Below are positions 15,678 through 24,410 of a stretch of 34,262 bases of DNA, piece after piece. The notes below the pieces were generated by a model. That model saw only the letters and a program-made list of their open reading frames with translations, had not been told where the DNA came from and did not search any database. Each line of letters starts with the position of its first letter. The first letter of the stretch is position 1. Source of the DNA: a virus; IMG/VR virus record IMGVR_UViG_3300034198_010467, positions 1 through 34,262 of that record; one strand, given 5' to 3'. Both the position numbers and the translations under genes were made by a program.

Positions 15678-16760
15678 TTAAGAACAAACAAAAGTTTTTT
15701 CGCACTTGCTTGAAAGCAAAGGTACGTTTAAATTTTTGAATTCATAACCAGGATTTTCAGGATTTTCTACAAAATTTTCTTGTTCAAAAAAGTATTCGAT
15801 ATTGTCAACGTAGAAGTTACGTGCTGATAATAGATTGAGTATAGCTAATTCAAAGAATTCCGGTATCGGTTCAGACAATAACCGGTATTGTTTGATGACC
15901 TCTGATTTATAACAGAATTGTCTTTCGTTGTATGTTTTTTTGATTCGTGCCGGTTCGCGGTCAAGGTCTGCAGGAATGCGAAGAAACAACTTAGCCGCAT
16001 CCCAAAATGAACTATTACTGCTTTCATGAACATGGCCTTCGCAGTCCGTCAATGCAATTGGAAATGTAGCGGTCAATAACGGGTAACTATCTTCACAATA
16101 CGGAACCTTATACGGTTTTGAATACCATGTTTTAACGACTCCCAACGTGGTAAAATTAGCCGTAAACTTTACTCTGAAACAACCGAAGCCCTCATGCGTT
16201 CCGGTTGCAAGTGCTGAAGCTATACTTGTAAGCGAAGATACCGTGCCGTTCTTTTTATAGACTACGCCTCCAATAGTAGCTACATTTAACCCGATACATA
16301 AACGGCCTGCCTTTAGTTCAACAAATGGAGGCGGGGTTTCTTGTGTGCCGTAAATGAAATAGTACACGGTTCCGTTATCATTTAATTCGATAATATCACC
16401 TGCAACTGCATCGAAGTAATAAACTGAAAAGTTTTGCCCCGCTGCATTTGGTAGTCGCATCGGTGCAAGTATTTGATATTCGGCATGCCCCGAAGCATTA
16501 TAAGTTCCCAATAACCAACGATTTGTAGAAGTCGCACCATAGCTGACATAAGTAGTTGAATCGGTTTCATCAACGATACTCAATGTGCAATTAGTTCCAC
16601 TTGGCAGACCGCCGCCGTTTTGGGTAACGTATTGATACGGCACAATTACCCGGAGCGCTAAAAAGTCGGTACGTCGTATCGGAATAAAGAAAGGTTTATC
16701 GTTATCTGCTAATCCACAATTAGCTAAGTCTGTATCTGATAATTCCCAAAGTTGGTTCAT
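15678..16760 (-). CDS. Putative tail structural protein (360 aa)
   Basis: A 360-residue beta-rich protein with a mixed helical C-terminal third. It follows the 586-residue tail tip gene by six bases. It has two or three small subdomains with CEDSYPLLTATF and CEGHVHESS in the middle and several cysteines at the end (KCEKTFVCS). It could be part of a tail tip or receptor-binding assembly. No recognisable domain was found. Confidence 0.45.
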   Translation of the reverse strand: MNQLWELSDTDLANCGLADNDKPFFIPIRRTDFLALRVIVPYQYVTQNGGGLPSGTNCTLSIVDETDSTTYVSYGATSTNRWLLGTYNASGHAEYQILAPMRLPNAAGQNFSVYYFDAVAGDIIELNDNGTVYYFIYGTQETPPPFVELKAGRLCIGLNVATIGGVVYKKNGTVSSLTSIASALATGTHEGFGCFRVKFTANFTTLGVVKTWYSKPYKVPYCEDSYPLLTATFPIALTDCEGHVHESSNSSFWDAAKLFLRIPADLDREPARIKKTYNERQFCYKSEVIKQYRLLSEPIPEFFELAILNLLSARNFYVDNIEYFFEQENFVENPENPGYEFKNLNVPLLSSKCEKTFVCS

Positions 16761-16766
16761 TTCGTT

Positions 16767-18527
16767 TTAGTTTTTAAGGTTACCCGTTAACTTGATTTGC
16801 CGTCTGCCATGATCGAATTCAACGCTTTCGATTTCGCCTTCATCCGTTCCGTTTGGCATTACGACTGTCTGAAATATGTCTAAGGTGTTGTATGTTTCTT
16901 TGCAATAATCCAATATAACTTCGAATTGAATCACATCTTTTTTCGCTGGGTCGGGCGCATCGATTGAATGAAATTCACTCCAAAGGTTATCGTTTACCGC
17001 TGCTGCGTCTGGGTCATGCGACATCGGATGATTGTAGTAGTAACAATCAGCAGGGTTTATGATGGTTCCGCTTAAATCGCTTGGGTCGTCATCATCTAAA
17101 GCGGGTATAGTGAGGTAATCAACATAAGGTGCTTTGATTGCCCGGGCGTCTTCTATGTCGCTGGATGGGTCATAGATGATAAGTTTTGCAAGTTGCAGTG
17201 TGTCGGTCATTGATTTAAGACAATGCTTCCAATCATCACCGTTACCCTGCCAAACCAATAACTGATTAGCTACGGACTTAACCAGGTTAATATCCCAGGG
17301 CGAATCCTTACCATCCAAAACAAAGGAAGCTGCGCTGTAATCCGTTGAAGTGAATTCAATCGTATCTGTATAATTCGGGCTTGATGAATCCAGATATTCG
17401 CCATTAAATCGTTTGATTAATTCGTTCCCGATTGCGTCTGTTGCATCAAGGCCGTACTTGTTATAGATTCGATAAGGTTTGCCTTTGCCGTTCCATGAGT
17501 AACAAACAGATGAAAGCATATACTCCGCATCTGCTCCACTCAAATCAATGGCCGGAGTTGTACCCCATATGTTCTCCCCTATTCGGTCTTTTCGGTCGAA
17601 ATACGCCGCCCCCGCTTCGCTGATATACCACCTTGCATTAAACACAGGAACCAATGTTTTGAAGAATGCCGTTAATGTCCATGAAGGCTGATTTGCCGGA
17701 ATAAACCCCTTAGCCGTTGACATCTTAATGCCCTTTGTCGTGTATGCACTTAGCACCGCTGTATTATAGTAGATACTTCCTGAATCGTGAAATATTGGGC
17801 TTTTGGTTCCGTCAATTGTTATTCCACATTTAGAACATACATTACTCATGTAATTACGAACAAAAGGCGAAGGCCAACCCCTATCACATCCTAAAAACGA
17901 ATCAGCTAATGTACTTGGCAATGGTATCTGGGGGATATTACTCCCTATGATTGAAGTAAGCGCACCCAATACCGCATTAATGGTTACCACAATGATATTG
18001 AATGAAGCCAATAAAAGCGTAATCGAATTAAAGAACGTCACCAACGCCCCGAATAAAAACGTGGGTTTAATAACGTCACAATACCGGAATCTTGGGTGTG
18101 GGTAACCGCTTGTAGGGAATTCCTGATATTCGTTTGCGTGGTTATCTGCAACGGGTGTATAACTTGCACAATCGTTGTATATATTTACTTCAGTTAGGTC
18201 TGCCTGAAACTCACATTTATCATCATCACACCATCGGAGCAACCGATTTTCAAACTTAAAAAGATATTGAGGCGCGCCGCTGAAATTCAAATCCGTAATT
18301 TTTACGCAAATATTATTTGAGGCCCGATTTACGGAATCAATCAGGTTTGTTTTGATAAAGACATAGGCAGAACCGCTAAACAAAACGCTTGATATAGTCC
18401 GTCTAAGCGGTGATTTGTCCGCATCTAATTGTCGGTATCTTACCATCTTTGAAACGTCGGCATAGTCGCTGTAATCTACCCACGTCAAGTTATTACAATT
18501 GAGCGTTAGTTCTACCCTGTAACTCAT
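16767..18527 (-). CDS. Tail tip protein (distal tail / tail-associated type) with a hydrophobic segment
   Basis: A 586-residue protein immediately after the tape measure gene (overlap of four bases), the standard place for the tail tip proteins that follow the tape measure. The N-terminal 110 residues are beta-rich. Residues about 157-195 form a long hydrophobic segment (LVTFFNSITLLLASFNIIVV and following) like a membrane helix pair, unusual for such a protein. Then come a CSKCG zinc-like pair and a mixed C-terminal part. The hydrophobic part might insert into the host membrane at DNA injection; this is inference. Confidence 0.55.
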   Translation of the reverse strand: MSYRVELTLNCNNLTWVDYSDYADVSKMVRYRQLDADKSPLRRTISSVLFSGSAYVFIKTNLIDSVNRASNNICVKITDLNFSGAPQYLFKFENRLLRWCDDDKCEFQADLTEVNIYNDCASYTPVADNHANEYQEFPTSGYPHPRFRYCDVIKPTFLFGALVTFFNSITLLLASFNIIVVTINAVLGALTSIIGSNIPQIPLPSTLADSFLGCDRGWPSPFVRNYMSNVCSKCGITIDGTKSPIFHDSGSIYYNTAVLSAYTTKGIKMSTAKGFIPANQPSWTLTAFFKTLVPVFNARWYISEAGAAYFDRKDRIGENIWGTTPAIDLSGADAEYMLSSVCYSWNGKGKPYRIYNKYGLDATDAIGNELIKRFNGEYLDSSSPNYTDTIEFTSTDYSAASFVLDGKDSPWDINLVKSVANQLLVWQGNGDDWKHCLKSMTDTLQLAKLIIYDPSSDIEDARAIKAPYVDYLTIPALDDDDPSDLSGTIINPADCYYYNHPMSHDPDAAAVNDNLWSEFHSIDAPDPAKKDVIQFEVILDYCKETYNTLDIFQTVVMPNGTDEGEIESVEFDHGRRQIKLTGNLKN

Positions 18528-21118
18528 AAGCGTGCCATTTTAATACGTAACCCTTCGCGGTTCAGATGACCTGCAATTGATGTAGCGAACTGCCCGGAAT
18601 CAAACCCGTTGTAAATATTTATTTCGCGCTCTTTTAGTAACTCATTGGTCTTATCTAACTTGCTTTCAACTCCGCTAATATCCAATGACATAGACCGCGC
18701 TTGTTGGTGGTCGCTTACTGCTTTGTCAATGTCAAGGGTATCGGTTACGAAATATCCGTTACTTGCCCGCATAACCTTTAGTTTGCGTTGGTGTATGCCT
18801 TCAAACATTTGTTTATGTTTGGCCGTTAGGTCGTGATCCATAACGAATTCACGTTTGTGGTATTTATACGGCCTACGGCCTACGGCTGTGCTTTCTTGCT
18901 CCGCAGGCCCATCACCCGTGTACCCACCATCGTAGAATTGATATTCTTGTGATGCGTTCCGAATGGCTGCAATGCTGGCGGTTATCCCCGCTGCAATGGC
19001 GACTACATTTGCGGCGGTTTCAACAAAGTTTTTCGAAGTCGCTATTTGCCGAATCGCTCCCGATATTGCTACGGCTTGATTTGCAACAATCACCCCTGCA
19101 TCAATAACCCGCTGTTGGCGCTCATATCGTTCACGTTTGGCTAAGAGTTCGTTTAATCTGTCCTCCTCAATCTTAAGTGATTCCTTAGACCCCTTTTCCT
19201 GACTATCTCTTATGGCTTCAACTCTTTGCTCCTGCAATTGAATGAGTCGGTCTGTTTTGTTTTGTTCGGTAGCTAAAAGCGATTGCGTTGCATCTGCCAA
19301 CGCCATTGTATTATCCCATAATTCCTGACGTGCGATTTGTTTGCGCTTGTCGGATTCAGATTTAGATATAGCTGTTTTGCGTTCCTCTGCTGATTTATGC
19401 TCTTGTACACCGGCTTCGGCTCCTGATACGGCGGTATCAAACACTTCCTGCCGTGCAAGTTGTTGAAGCAAACGCGCTGAACTAATTTGAATACTTAGTT
19501 CATCCTGTGATGCCTGTATTTGCCGGGCCTCATTTGCGGCGCGTTCAATTAACTTGTAGAACGCCCAACCTGAACCGGGTTTATCTAAGTCCTCAATTGG
19601 TGTTTCACCTACAATAACATTTATTTTTATTTTGTTTTCCGGCTTTGCTAAAACCTTGTTCGTTTTCTTTACTTCGCTCTCGACTTCATCATAAAGTTTT
19701 GCATTCGGATTCAAAGGCGCGTTATCACCTTTGCCCTGCGTCAACTGATTAAACGCCCTTCTTAAAGTTGTTGCACGTTGGACGTATTGGTTAAACTGCT
19801 CTAAGTATTTATCAAGGTCTTTGCGTGCTTGAATCTCATCCAATGGATTACGCCTACCTGCTAAGGCATCATCAAGTCGGGCCTGTGCATTATCTGCAAA
19901 TCCTTTGTATTGCACCGCTTTACGGGCAAAGAACATGGCCTGTTCCTCCATCTTCTTGATTCCGGCGGGGTCGTTTGCATACTTACCCGCTAAAGCGCCC
20001 GCATCTTTGTTTACACGCCTGTTGAATTGTTCGTCAATACTTTCAAATGTGTAATTTATCCCGTTCAGAATCTCAGTGAGAAACGGCAGGAACCTCATCT
20101 TTACCGAATCCAAAGCGCCACCGAAATCTTCTTTGATGTTATTGAGTAACATCTTGTTTTTTTGTTCGATACCCTCAGCGGTTTGCGCATAAATAGCTGT
20201 TGACCCCTGCAACTTTGTGTAGAAGTCGCCCAATACAAGATTTAATCGGTCATGTTCTGACTTCACGCCCTTAACACTTAGACCATAATCTCTAAGGGTT
20301 TGACCTCCTCTGCCTTCCATGATGTTCACGACCTTTTCGGTCGCACTTGCAAGGTCGATTCGTTCTGCTGAAGCTAATTCAATGATAACCGGCAACAACT
20401 TAGACAATTCCTCACGGCTTACTTTGCCGTAATTTACAAGCGCGGTTTGCGCATTCATTATGTCGTCATTATCAAATAGGCCATTAAATTTTTCAGATAA
20501 CTGATTTGCTTCGCGTTGTAATTCATCAAACATCCCACCCTTACCGATGTTGGATAAGGCGCGGTTCAGGTCGTTGCTAACCCGTTCTGCCTCGCGAAAT
20601 TCATCAGTCGCATCACCTATAAACCCACTCACCGCATTCATAGCGGTTTGAAACAATGCCATGCCACCACCAATGCCCAAACCCATCGCTAAACTACTCC
20701 CAAATGATGATACCTTGCTGCCAAATGATTGAGCCTTAGTTGACATCGCGGCCAACTGATTATCGACTTTGCCTAACTCCCTGAGTAATGCCTGAACATT
20801 TGCCGGATCGTTTGTCTTTCTGAGTTGTTCGTATAAGTCCTTTTGTGAACGCCGTAGTTTTTCTGTTAAGTCTAATTGCTTTTTTTGCGCGGTCGTAATG
20901 TTATCCGCTGCGCTCTGCATCTTCTTGAGTTCGCCTGTAAGCCGTTGAACCTTTGCGGGGTCATTGGTTTTGCGTATTTGTTCCTCTAACTTTGCACCGC
21001 CGGTTCTGAGTTCGTCCAAAACCTTATCCTGATGCTTCATTTCATCAGTAACTTGCTTCAACTCCTTTAGGTTTGAATCCCAACTAATTCGGGCGATTGC
21101 GTCAAATATTTCAGCCAT
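18524..21118 (-). CDS. Tape measure protein
   Basis: An 864-residue protein, the longest in the late operon; its length sets the tail length. The N-terminal 120 residues are a coiled coil with a near repeat of 51 residues: RKTNDPA occurs at 49-55 and again at 100-106. A hydrophobic segment with SSLAMGLGIGGGMALFQ lies around 140-165 and a second Ala/Ile-rich segment near 690-720, both typical of tape measure proteins that contact the membrane. It follows the two-frame tail chaperone. No lysozyme or peptidase domain was recognised in it. Confidence 0.85.
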   Translation of the reverse strand: MAEIFDAIARISWDSNLKELKQVTDEMKHQDKVLDELRTGGAKLEEQIRKTNDPAKVQRLTGELKKMQSAADNITTAQKKQLDLTEKLRRSQKDLYEQLRKTNDPANVQALLRELGKVDNQLAAMSTKAQSFGSKVSSFGSSLAMGLGIGGGMALFQTAMNAVSGFIGDATDEFREAERVSNDLNRALSNIGKGGMFDELQREANQLSEKFNGLFDNDDIMNAQTALVNYGKVSREELSKLLPVIIELASAERIDLASATEKVVNIMEGRGGQTLRDYGLSVKGVKSEHDRLNLVLGDFYTKLQGSTAIYAQTAEGIEQKNKMLLNNIKEDFGGALDSVKMRFLPFLTEILNGINYTFESIDEQFNRRVNKDAGALAGKYANDPAGIKKMEEQAMFFARKAVQYKGFADNAQARLDDALAGRRNPLDEIQARKDLDKYLEQFNQYVQRATTLRRAFNQLTQGKGDNAPLNPNAKLYDEVESEVKKTNKVLAKPENKIKINVIVGETPIEDLDKPGSGWAFYKLIERAANEARQIQASQDELSIQISSARLLQQLARQEVFDTAVSGAEAGVQEHKSAEERKTAISKSESDKRKQIARQELWDNTMALADATQSLLATEQNKTDRLIQLQEQRVEAIRDSQEKGSKESLKIEEDRLNELLAKRERYERQQRVIDAGVIVANQAVAISGAIRQIATSKNFVETAANVVAIAAGITASIAAIRNASQEYQFYDGGYTGDGPAEQESTAVGRRPYKYHKREFVMDHDLTAKHKQMFEGIHQRKLKVMRASNGYFVTDTLDIDKAVSDHQQARSMSLDISGVESKLDKTNELLKEREINIYNGFDSGQFATSIAGHLNREGLRIKMARL

Positions 21119-21203
21119 AAATAAACCCTTTGTTTAGATTTACTCAGTTAAATAGGCCGAAGCGCGCCAAAGATTATTACAAAATTAAAGCCTTTCGATG
21201 GAA

Positions 21204-21536
21204 TTATTTTCTTTTTTTTGCGTTCATGGCCTCAGACCTGTTTTTATCCGACTTTTGTTTGGCTTCCAACCGTCGAACCGCTTGTGAATTAGCGTATAAG
21301 AATTGATAAAACGCTTCGACGCTCCATTTCATTACCTCTTTGATTTCAGACGGTTTGCGGTCTGCTATGGTGAAGATAAGGTAATTGTTTTCTTCAATTC
21401 TGGCCTGTATCTCTAATCCAATGTCGGCAACTGACTTTGCCGCTCTTTTACGGCTTGGAATACGGCTAATATATCGCTGTTGGATATACCCGCTGAGTTG
21501 TTGATGTAGGCGAAGGCCTTTGTGATAAAAAAATCC
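21204..21536 (-). CDS. Tail assembly chaperone, -1 frame extension (T part)
   Basis: This reading frame, offset -1 from the upstream chaperone gene, is open from 21536, just after a TAG stop, to a TAA at 21204-21206. It has no ATG near its start and encodes a real-looking C-terminal segment (IGLEIQARIEENNYLIFTIA and following) ending in a Lys-rich tail. In siphophages the G-T chaperone pair is made by programmed -1 frameshifting just before the tape measure gene, and this gene sits exactly there. A fusion made at the slippery site would be about 244 residues long. Confidence 0.75.
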   Translation of the reverse strand, partial: GFFYHKGLRLHQQLSGYIQQRYISRIPSRKRAAKSVADIGLEIQARIEENNYLIFTIADRKPSEIKEVMKWSVEAFYQFLYANSQAVRRLEAKQKSDKNRSEAMNAKKRK

Positions 21537-21937
21537 CTATTAGATTCGTCCCTCCTCCAAACCTCTTTTTTCTTCTTTTGGAATTCGGGATCCATCTCAA
21601 TGGGTTCATCATCCATCATGAAGTAAACACAGGCCAAATCTTCGTAGTGCTGCATTTCAGCAATGCGTTTGATTCGGCCCTTTATGTTTTGACCGATAGC
21701 GATACAATCCTGCTTTAGTTGCTTGATGTCATTGATTGACATAGCGCGGTCGATTAGTTCCGACATCAGGTTATCTAAGAAGTCCTCAGATATGCCCATC
21801 CTGATGTATAACTCCTGTATTTCGGCCTCCATGTAACGTTGATAGAGGATTTCATCTGCGTGATGAATTTCGTAAAACTTATGGCCGTCTATGACCTTAA
21901 CGGGTTCACGCCTAAGTCGTGGGTGTATTGCCTCCAT
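21413..21937 (-). CDS. Tail assembly chaperone, upstream frame (G part)
   Basis: A 174-residue helical protein directly upstream of the tape measure gene, in the position of the tail assembly chaperones that bind the tape measure and tail tube during assembly. Its own stop is at 21413-21415. A run of seven T, read as GAT TTT TTT ATC in the 0 frame, lies at 21533-21527 and can cause a -1 shift into the extension at 21204-21536. The start at 21937 overlaps the end of the upstream gene by 26 bases. Confidence 0.7.
   Translation of the reverse strand: MEAIHPRLRREPVKVIDGHKFYEIHHADEILYQRYMEAEIQELYIRMGISEDFLDNLMSELIDRAMSINDIKQLKQDCIAIGQNIKGRIKRIAEMQHYEDLACVYFMMDDEPIEMDPEFQKKKKEVWRRDESNRDFFITKAFAYINNSAGISNSDILAVFQAVKERQSQLPTLD
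21527..21533 (-). promoter_or_regulatory. Slippery heptamer for -1 frameshifting
   Basis: T TTT TTT in the correct X XXY YYZ phase. The -1 frame opens only three bases before it, after TAA and TAG stops in that frame. A second, weaker possibility is the GTA AAA GAG run at 21451-21443. Confidence 0.6.
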
Positions 21938-22184
21938 TTGTTAGTTTGTTTAGTTGTTCTGTGATTCGATCGCGTTCAGTTCCGGGCTTGTAATACGGTA
22001 GGATATAGTTCAGGATGCCGGGCCAACCATTGATGATATAAGCAGACCTCATGCGTTGGTAGTGGTCAAGATGCTTAACCGCTTTGGGCATCTTTCCGGC
22101 TTCGATTAAGACGTTCTTAGGCAATAGCTTCGCCATGTGTTTCATCTCGACTCTGACCTCCTTAGTTATGCCTGCTATAATCAT
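21912..22184 (-). CDS. Small basic protein between lipoprotein and tail chaperone
   Basis: A 90-residue basic protein with helices and a Tyr/Trp-containing middle (AYIINGWPGILNYILPYYKPG). No family was recognised. It overlaps the lipoprotein gene upstream by four bases and the chaperone gene by 26 bases, so it is translated as part of the tail assembly block; it could be another assembly factor. Confidence 0.5.
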   Translation of the reverse strand: MIIAGITKEVRVEMKHMAKLLPKNVLIEAGKMPKAVKHLDHYQRMRSAYIINGWPGILNYILPYYKPGTERDRITEQLNKLTNGGNTPTT

Positions 22185-22675
22185 GCGCGGTTAAATCTCA
22201 CTATGTTAAACAGGCCGTTATGAATCAAGACCGTATCTGTGTTGTTATACAGCCTGAGTTGAAACAATCCCGACATTGTGGTATCGGTTATCTCTGTGAA
22301 TTCGATATATGAACTGCCATCGCCATGATTCATTGTATAACCGATGTTGTTATGCTTTGCCCATGCATAAAATGGGCGCTGTGGACACGTCCAACTATCC
22401 GAATCGCTATAACAACCCGTTGTGAGCGTATCGGTTACAATTTGGAATGAAATCCCGTTATGTGCGTTTCCCGGTTGTGCTTGACTGAATACAAACGGCT
22501 GGCAATCCGTAACAGAACCCAACCACCCGAAGCTACCTGTTGACCACGTAACGGTATCTGTCTGATTCACCACATACGAAATAGAACCCGACACGGGCGG
22601 TAATTGATAGTTAGGATTGCTCGATTGATTGCACGACAAAGCGAGGGCAAACAGCCCTATTAATAGGTATCTCAT
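22181..22675 (-). CDS. Predicted lipoprotein between terminase and tail genes
   Basis: A 164-residue protein with an N-terminal lipoprotein signal (residues 1-15, lipobox LALSC with Cys15) and a Ser/Thr/Gly-rich, beta-type mature domain with CYSDSDSWTCPQRPF, a Cys pair. It overlaps the terminase gene by four bases and the next gene by four, so it is made in the late operon. This is the second lipoprotein of this operon. Surface-located phage lipoproteins often block reinfection, but a role in lysis or envelope change is equally possible. Confidence 0.65.
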   Translation of the reverse strand: MRYLLIGLFALALSCNQSSNPNYQLPPVSGSISYVVNQTDTVTWSTGSFGWLGSVTDCQPFVFSQAQPGNAHNGISFQIVTDTLTTGCYSDSDSWTCPQRPFYAWAKHNNIGYTMNHGDGSSYIEFTEITDTTMSGLFQLRLYNNTDTVLIHNGLFNIVRFNRA

Positions 22676-24003
22676 AGTTTAAAAGTTTTCATATAGTCAT
22701 TCAGATAGGTAGTTAATAGATATAAGAATCCATCAGTTAAGTGCATACCATATTCGGTATTGCCTGATGTCTTAAACATCTTATCCTTACCTTCCTCAGT
22801 CGTAGCTAACTCAATATCAGCTATTAAGTCAACGGTTCCGACAGGACAAAAGTACAACTTTGCATGGTTCTGCAAAATAGTATTTACAAAAATCCTTATT
22901 TCCCTCCATGCGTTCTCACCGGAATAGTTGATTTGGCATTTATCAATCTGATTCAAACTAATTTTTAACGCCTCCCGAATCATGGTGTACATGGTGGCAT
23001 TCGGGCTGTTAAACCCTTGATTACGGTTGTGGCCGGATGGGTCACCGGTTACCCTTAAAACAGCTCCCGGAAAATCAGTAAGTATGCGCTGACATAGTTG
23101 TGAAATCGTGCAGTTCGGTATCTTGTATGCCTTCAAAACGAATATAAACGCACCCGGAACCAACTGAGAAACCACACACGTAGCGGGGTCGATGTTGAAG
23201 TCAAAACTGAGTATAAGTGGGAACGCGGGGTTAAATGGTATGCGTTCCGAATACACATGCCTTGATTTATCGAATGCGTAGAACCAAGGGTTTTTGTTTT
23301 CAAAGCTATTCCAATCACCCTCAATCATTCGGGCCTTGATGTCGGGCGGCATTCTATTCCACACTTCCCATTGCTGTTTAGTGTTTGATGGTTCATTCGT
23401 CGGGCTAAGTGGCACAAATAGTTCCGATTGTGGTAATGTTCCTGATTTAAAAGGCGTATAGATTTCTTTTTTAATCCAACCGGGGTGCGGGTTGCAGGTA
23501 GTCAATACAAGCGGATTCGGTTCATCAGGAATATGCCACGATCCGACACGCTGAAGGACTGCATTATAATATTCATAACTCACGTCTTCCAATTGGTCAA
23601 AGAAAGCGCCGTTAATCTCAAGCCCTAAAGTGTCGGTAAAATCTTTATCCCTGCTTTCATTTGCGCCTATAAAAAATATCCGCGCGCCGTTTGGTTTGTA
23701 CAACAAATGATAGTTAGACCTTGACTTGCTCCAATGCCATTTTTTTGAGCCTCTGAGTATCTTTGAAAATGTTTCAATGGTTGTGGATTCAAGGATAGTC
23801 AAATCCTTCCTGTGAACGCTCCATTTACTTAACGGGTACTGAATTGCAAGTGTAATCAAGGCAAGGGAATTGGTAACGGTTTTCCCACCCCTAATTGCCC
23901 CGCCTGAGTGAATCCTGTTGTATGGGTTAAGTCCCTGCGCTGCGCCTATAATGGTTTGGAACAGATTGAATTGTGTGGGTCTATCTTTAAAGCTGAATTG
24001 CAA
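22672..24003 (-). CDS. terL: Terminase large subunit
   Basis: The 443-residue motor and nuclease that packs the phage DNA. The ATPase part has a Walker A motif GGAIRGGKT (34-42), a Walker B-like stretch AFFDQLED (133-140) with acidic residues at 136 and 139, and a coupling motif LTTCNP (167-172). The nuclease part has SFDFNID with acidic residues at 268 and 272, TGDPSG with Asp321, and HLTDG with Asp424. All expected motifs are present in order, so it looks intact. It overlaps the lipoprotein gene downstream and starts two bases before the DUF5681 gene ends. Confidence 0.95.
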   Translation of the reverse strand: MQFSFKDRPTQFNLFQTIIGAAQGLNPYNRIHSGGAIRGGKTVTNSLALITLAIQYPLSKWSVHRKDLTILESTTIETFSKILRGSKKWHWSKSRSNYHLLYKPNGARIFFIGANESRDKDFTDTLGLEINGAFFDQLEDVSYEYYNAVLQRVGSWHIPDEPNPLVLTTCNPHPGWIKKEIYTPFKSGTLPQSELFVPLSPTNEPSNTKQQWEVWNRMPPDIKARMIEGDWNSFENKNPWFYAFDKSRHVYSERIPFNPAFPLILSFDFNIDPATCVVSQLVPGAFIFVLKAYKIPNCTISQLCQRILTDFPGAVLRVTGDPSGHNRNQGFNSPNATMYTMIREALKISLNQIDKCQINYSGENAWREIRIFVNTILQNHAKLYFCPVGTVDLIADIELATTEEGKDKMFKTSGNTEYGMHLTDGFLYLLTTYLNDYMKTFKL

Positions 24004-24004
24004 T

Positions 24005-24340
24005 TTATCCTATTGTTATTTTCGCGCCGTTGGGTAGTTCTAAGACTTGATGCTCTTTGTCTTTGCCTTCGGAATCGGTTTCAGCTATTGGCGTAACGAC
24101 CTTGCCATAAGCGCGGTCTAAAAGCAGTTCAGCGGCCTTTATGTCACCATCCAAAGCCCGTTTCTTAACCGCTTCTAATATCTGCTCGGCGGTTTGTATT
24201 CCGTTCTTATCTTCGGTTGACATTATTTTTTTCATCAATTCTTTCAACGCCGGCAATTCTTTAGGCCGTCCGTTCGGGTTTCCTGATTGGCCTTTTTTGA
24301 ACGGCGTCCCTTTACCGACTACGTTTTGTGGGTTTGGCAT
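24005..24340 (-). CDS. DUF5681-containing protein, likely terminase small subunit
   Basis: A 111-residue basic protein. Residues 11-27 (GTPFKKGQSGNPNGRPK) match the DUF5681 signature, found in small phage proteins just upstream of terminase large subunits. The middle is helical (KNGIQTAEQILEAVKKRALDGDIKAAELLLDRAYGK), like a DNA-recognising terminase small subunit. It is the first gene of the late operon, two bases from terL, and starts about 40 bases downstream of the late promoter. Confidence 0.7.
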   Translation of the reverse strand: MPNPQNVVGKGTPFKKGQSGNPNGRPKELPALKELMKKIMSTEDKNGIQTAEQILEAVKKRALDGDIKAAELLLDRAYGKVVTPIAETDSEGKDKEHQVLELPNGAKITIG

Positions 24341-24366
24341 AAATGGACTGTTTTAGGACTGTTTCA

Positions 24367-24381
24367 CTTTGAATTTCAAAG
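24367..24381 (-). promoter_or_regulatory. Candidate operator at the late promoter start point
   Basis: CTTTGAATTTCAAAG is a perfect 7-1-7 palindrome lying right after the -7 box, across the expected transcription start. It is placed to let a repressor block the late promoter. Just beside it GGACTGTTT occurs twice (24345-24353 and 24356-24364). Confidence 0.5.
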
Positions 24382-24410
24382 CAAATATACACAATATTTA
24401 TTTAAACAAA
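24382..24410 (-). promoter_or_regulatory. Late operon promoter
   Basis: Minus-strand TATATTTG (24389-24382) is the Bacteroidota -7 box (TAnnTTTG). TTTG at 24410-24407 is the -33 box, 17 bases upstream. The -33 box overlaps the T-run of a terminator. The leader to the first late gene is about 35 bases. Confidence 0.75.
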
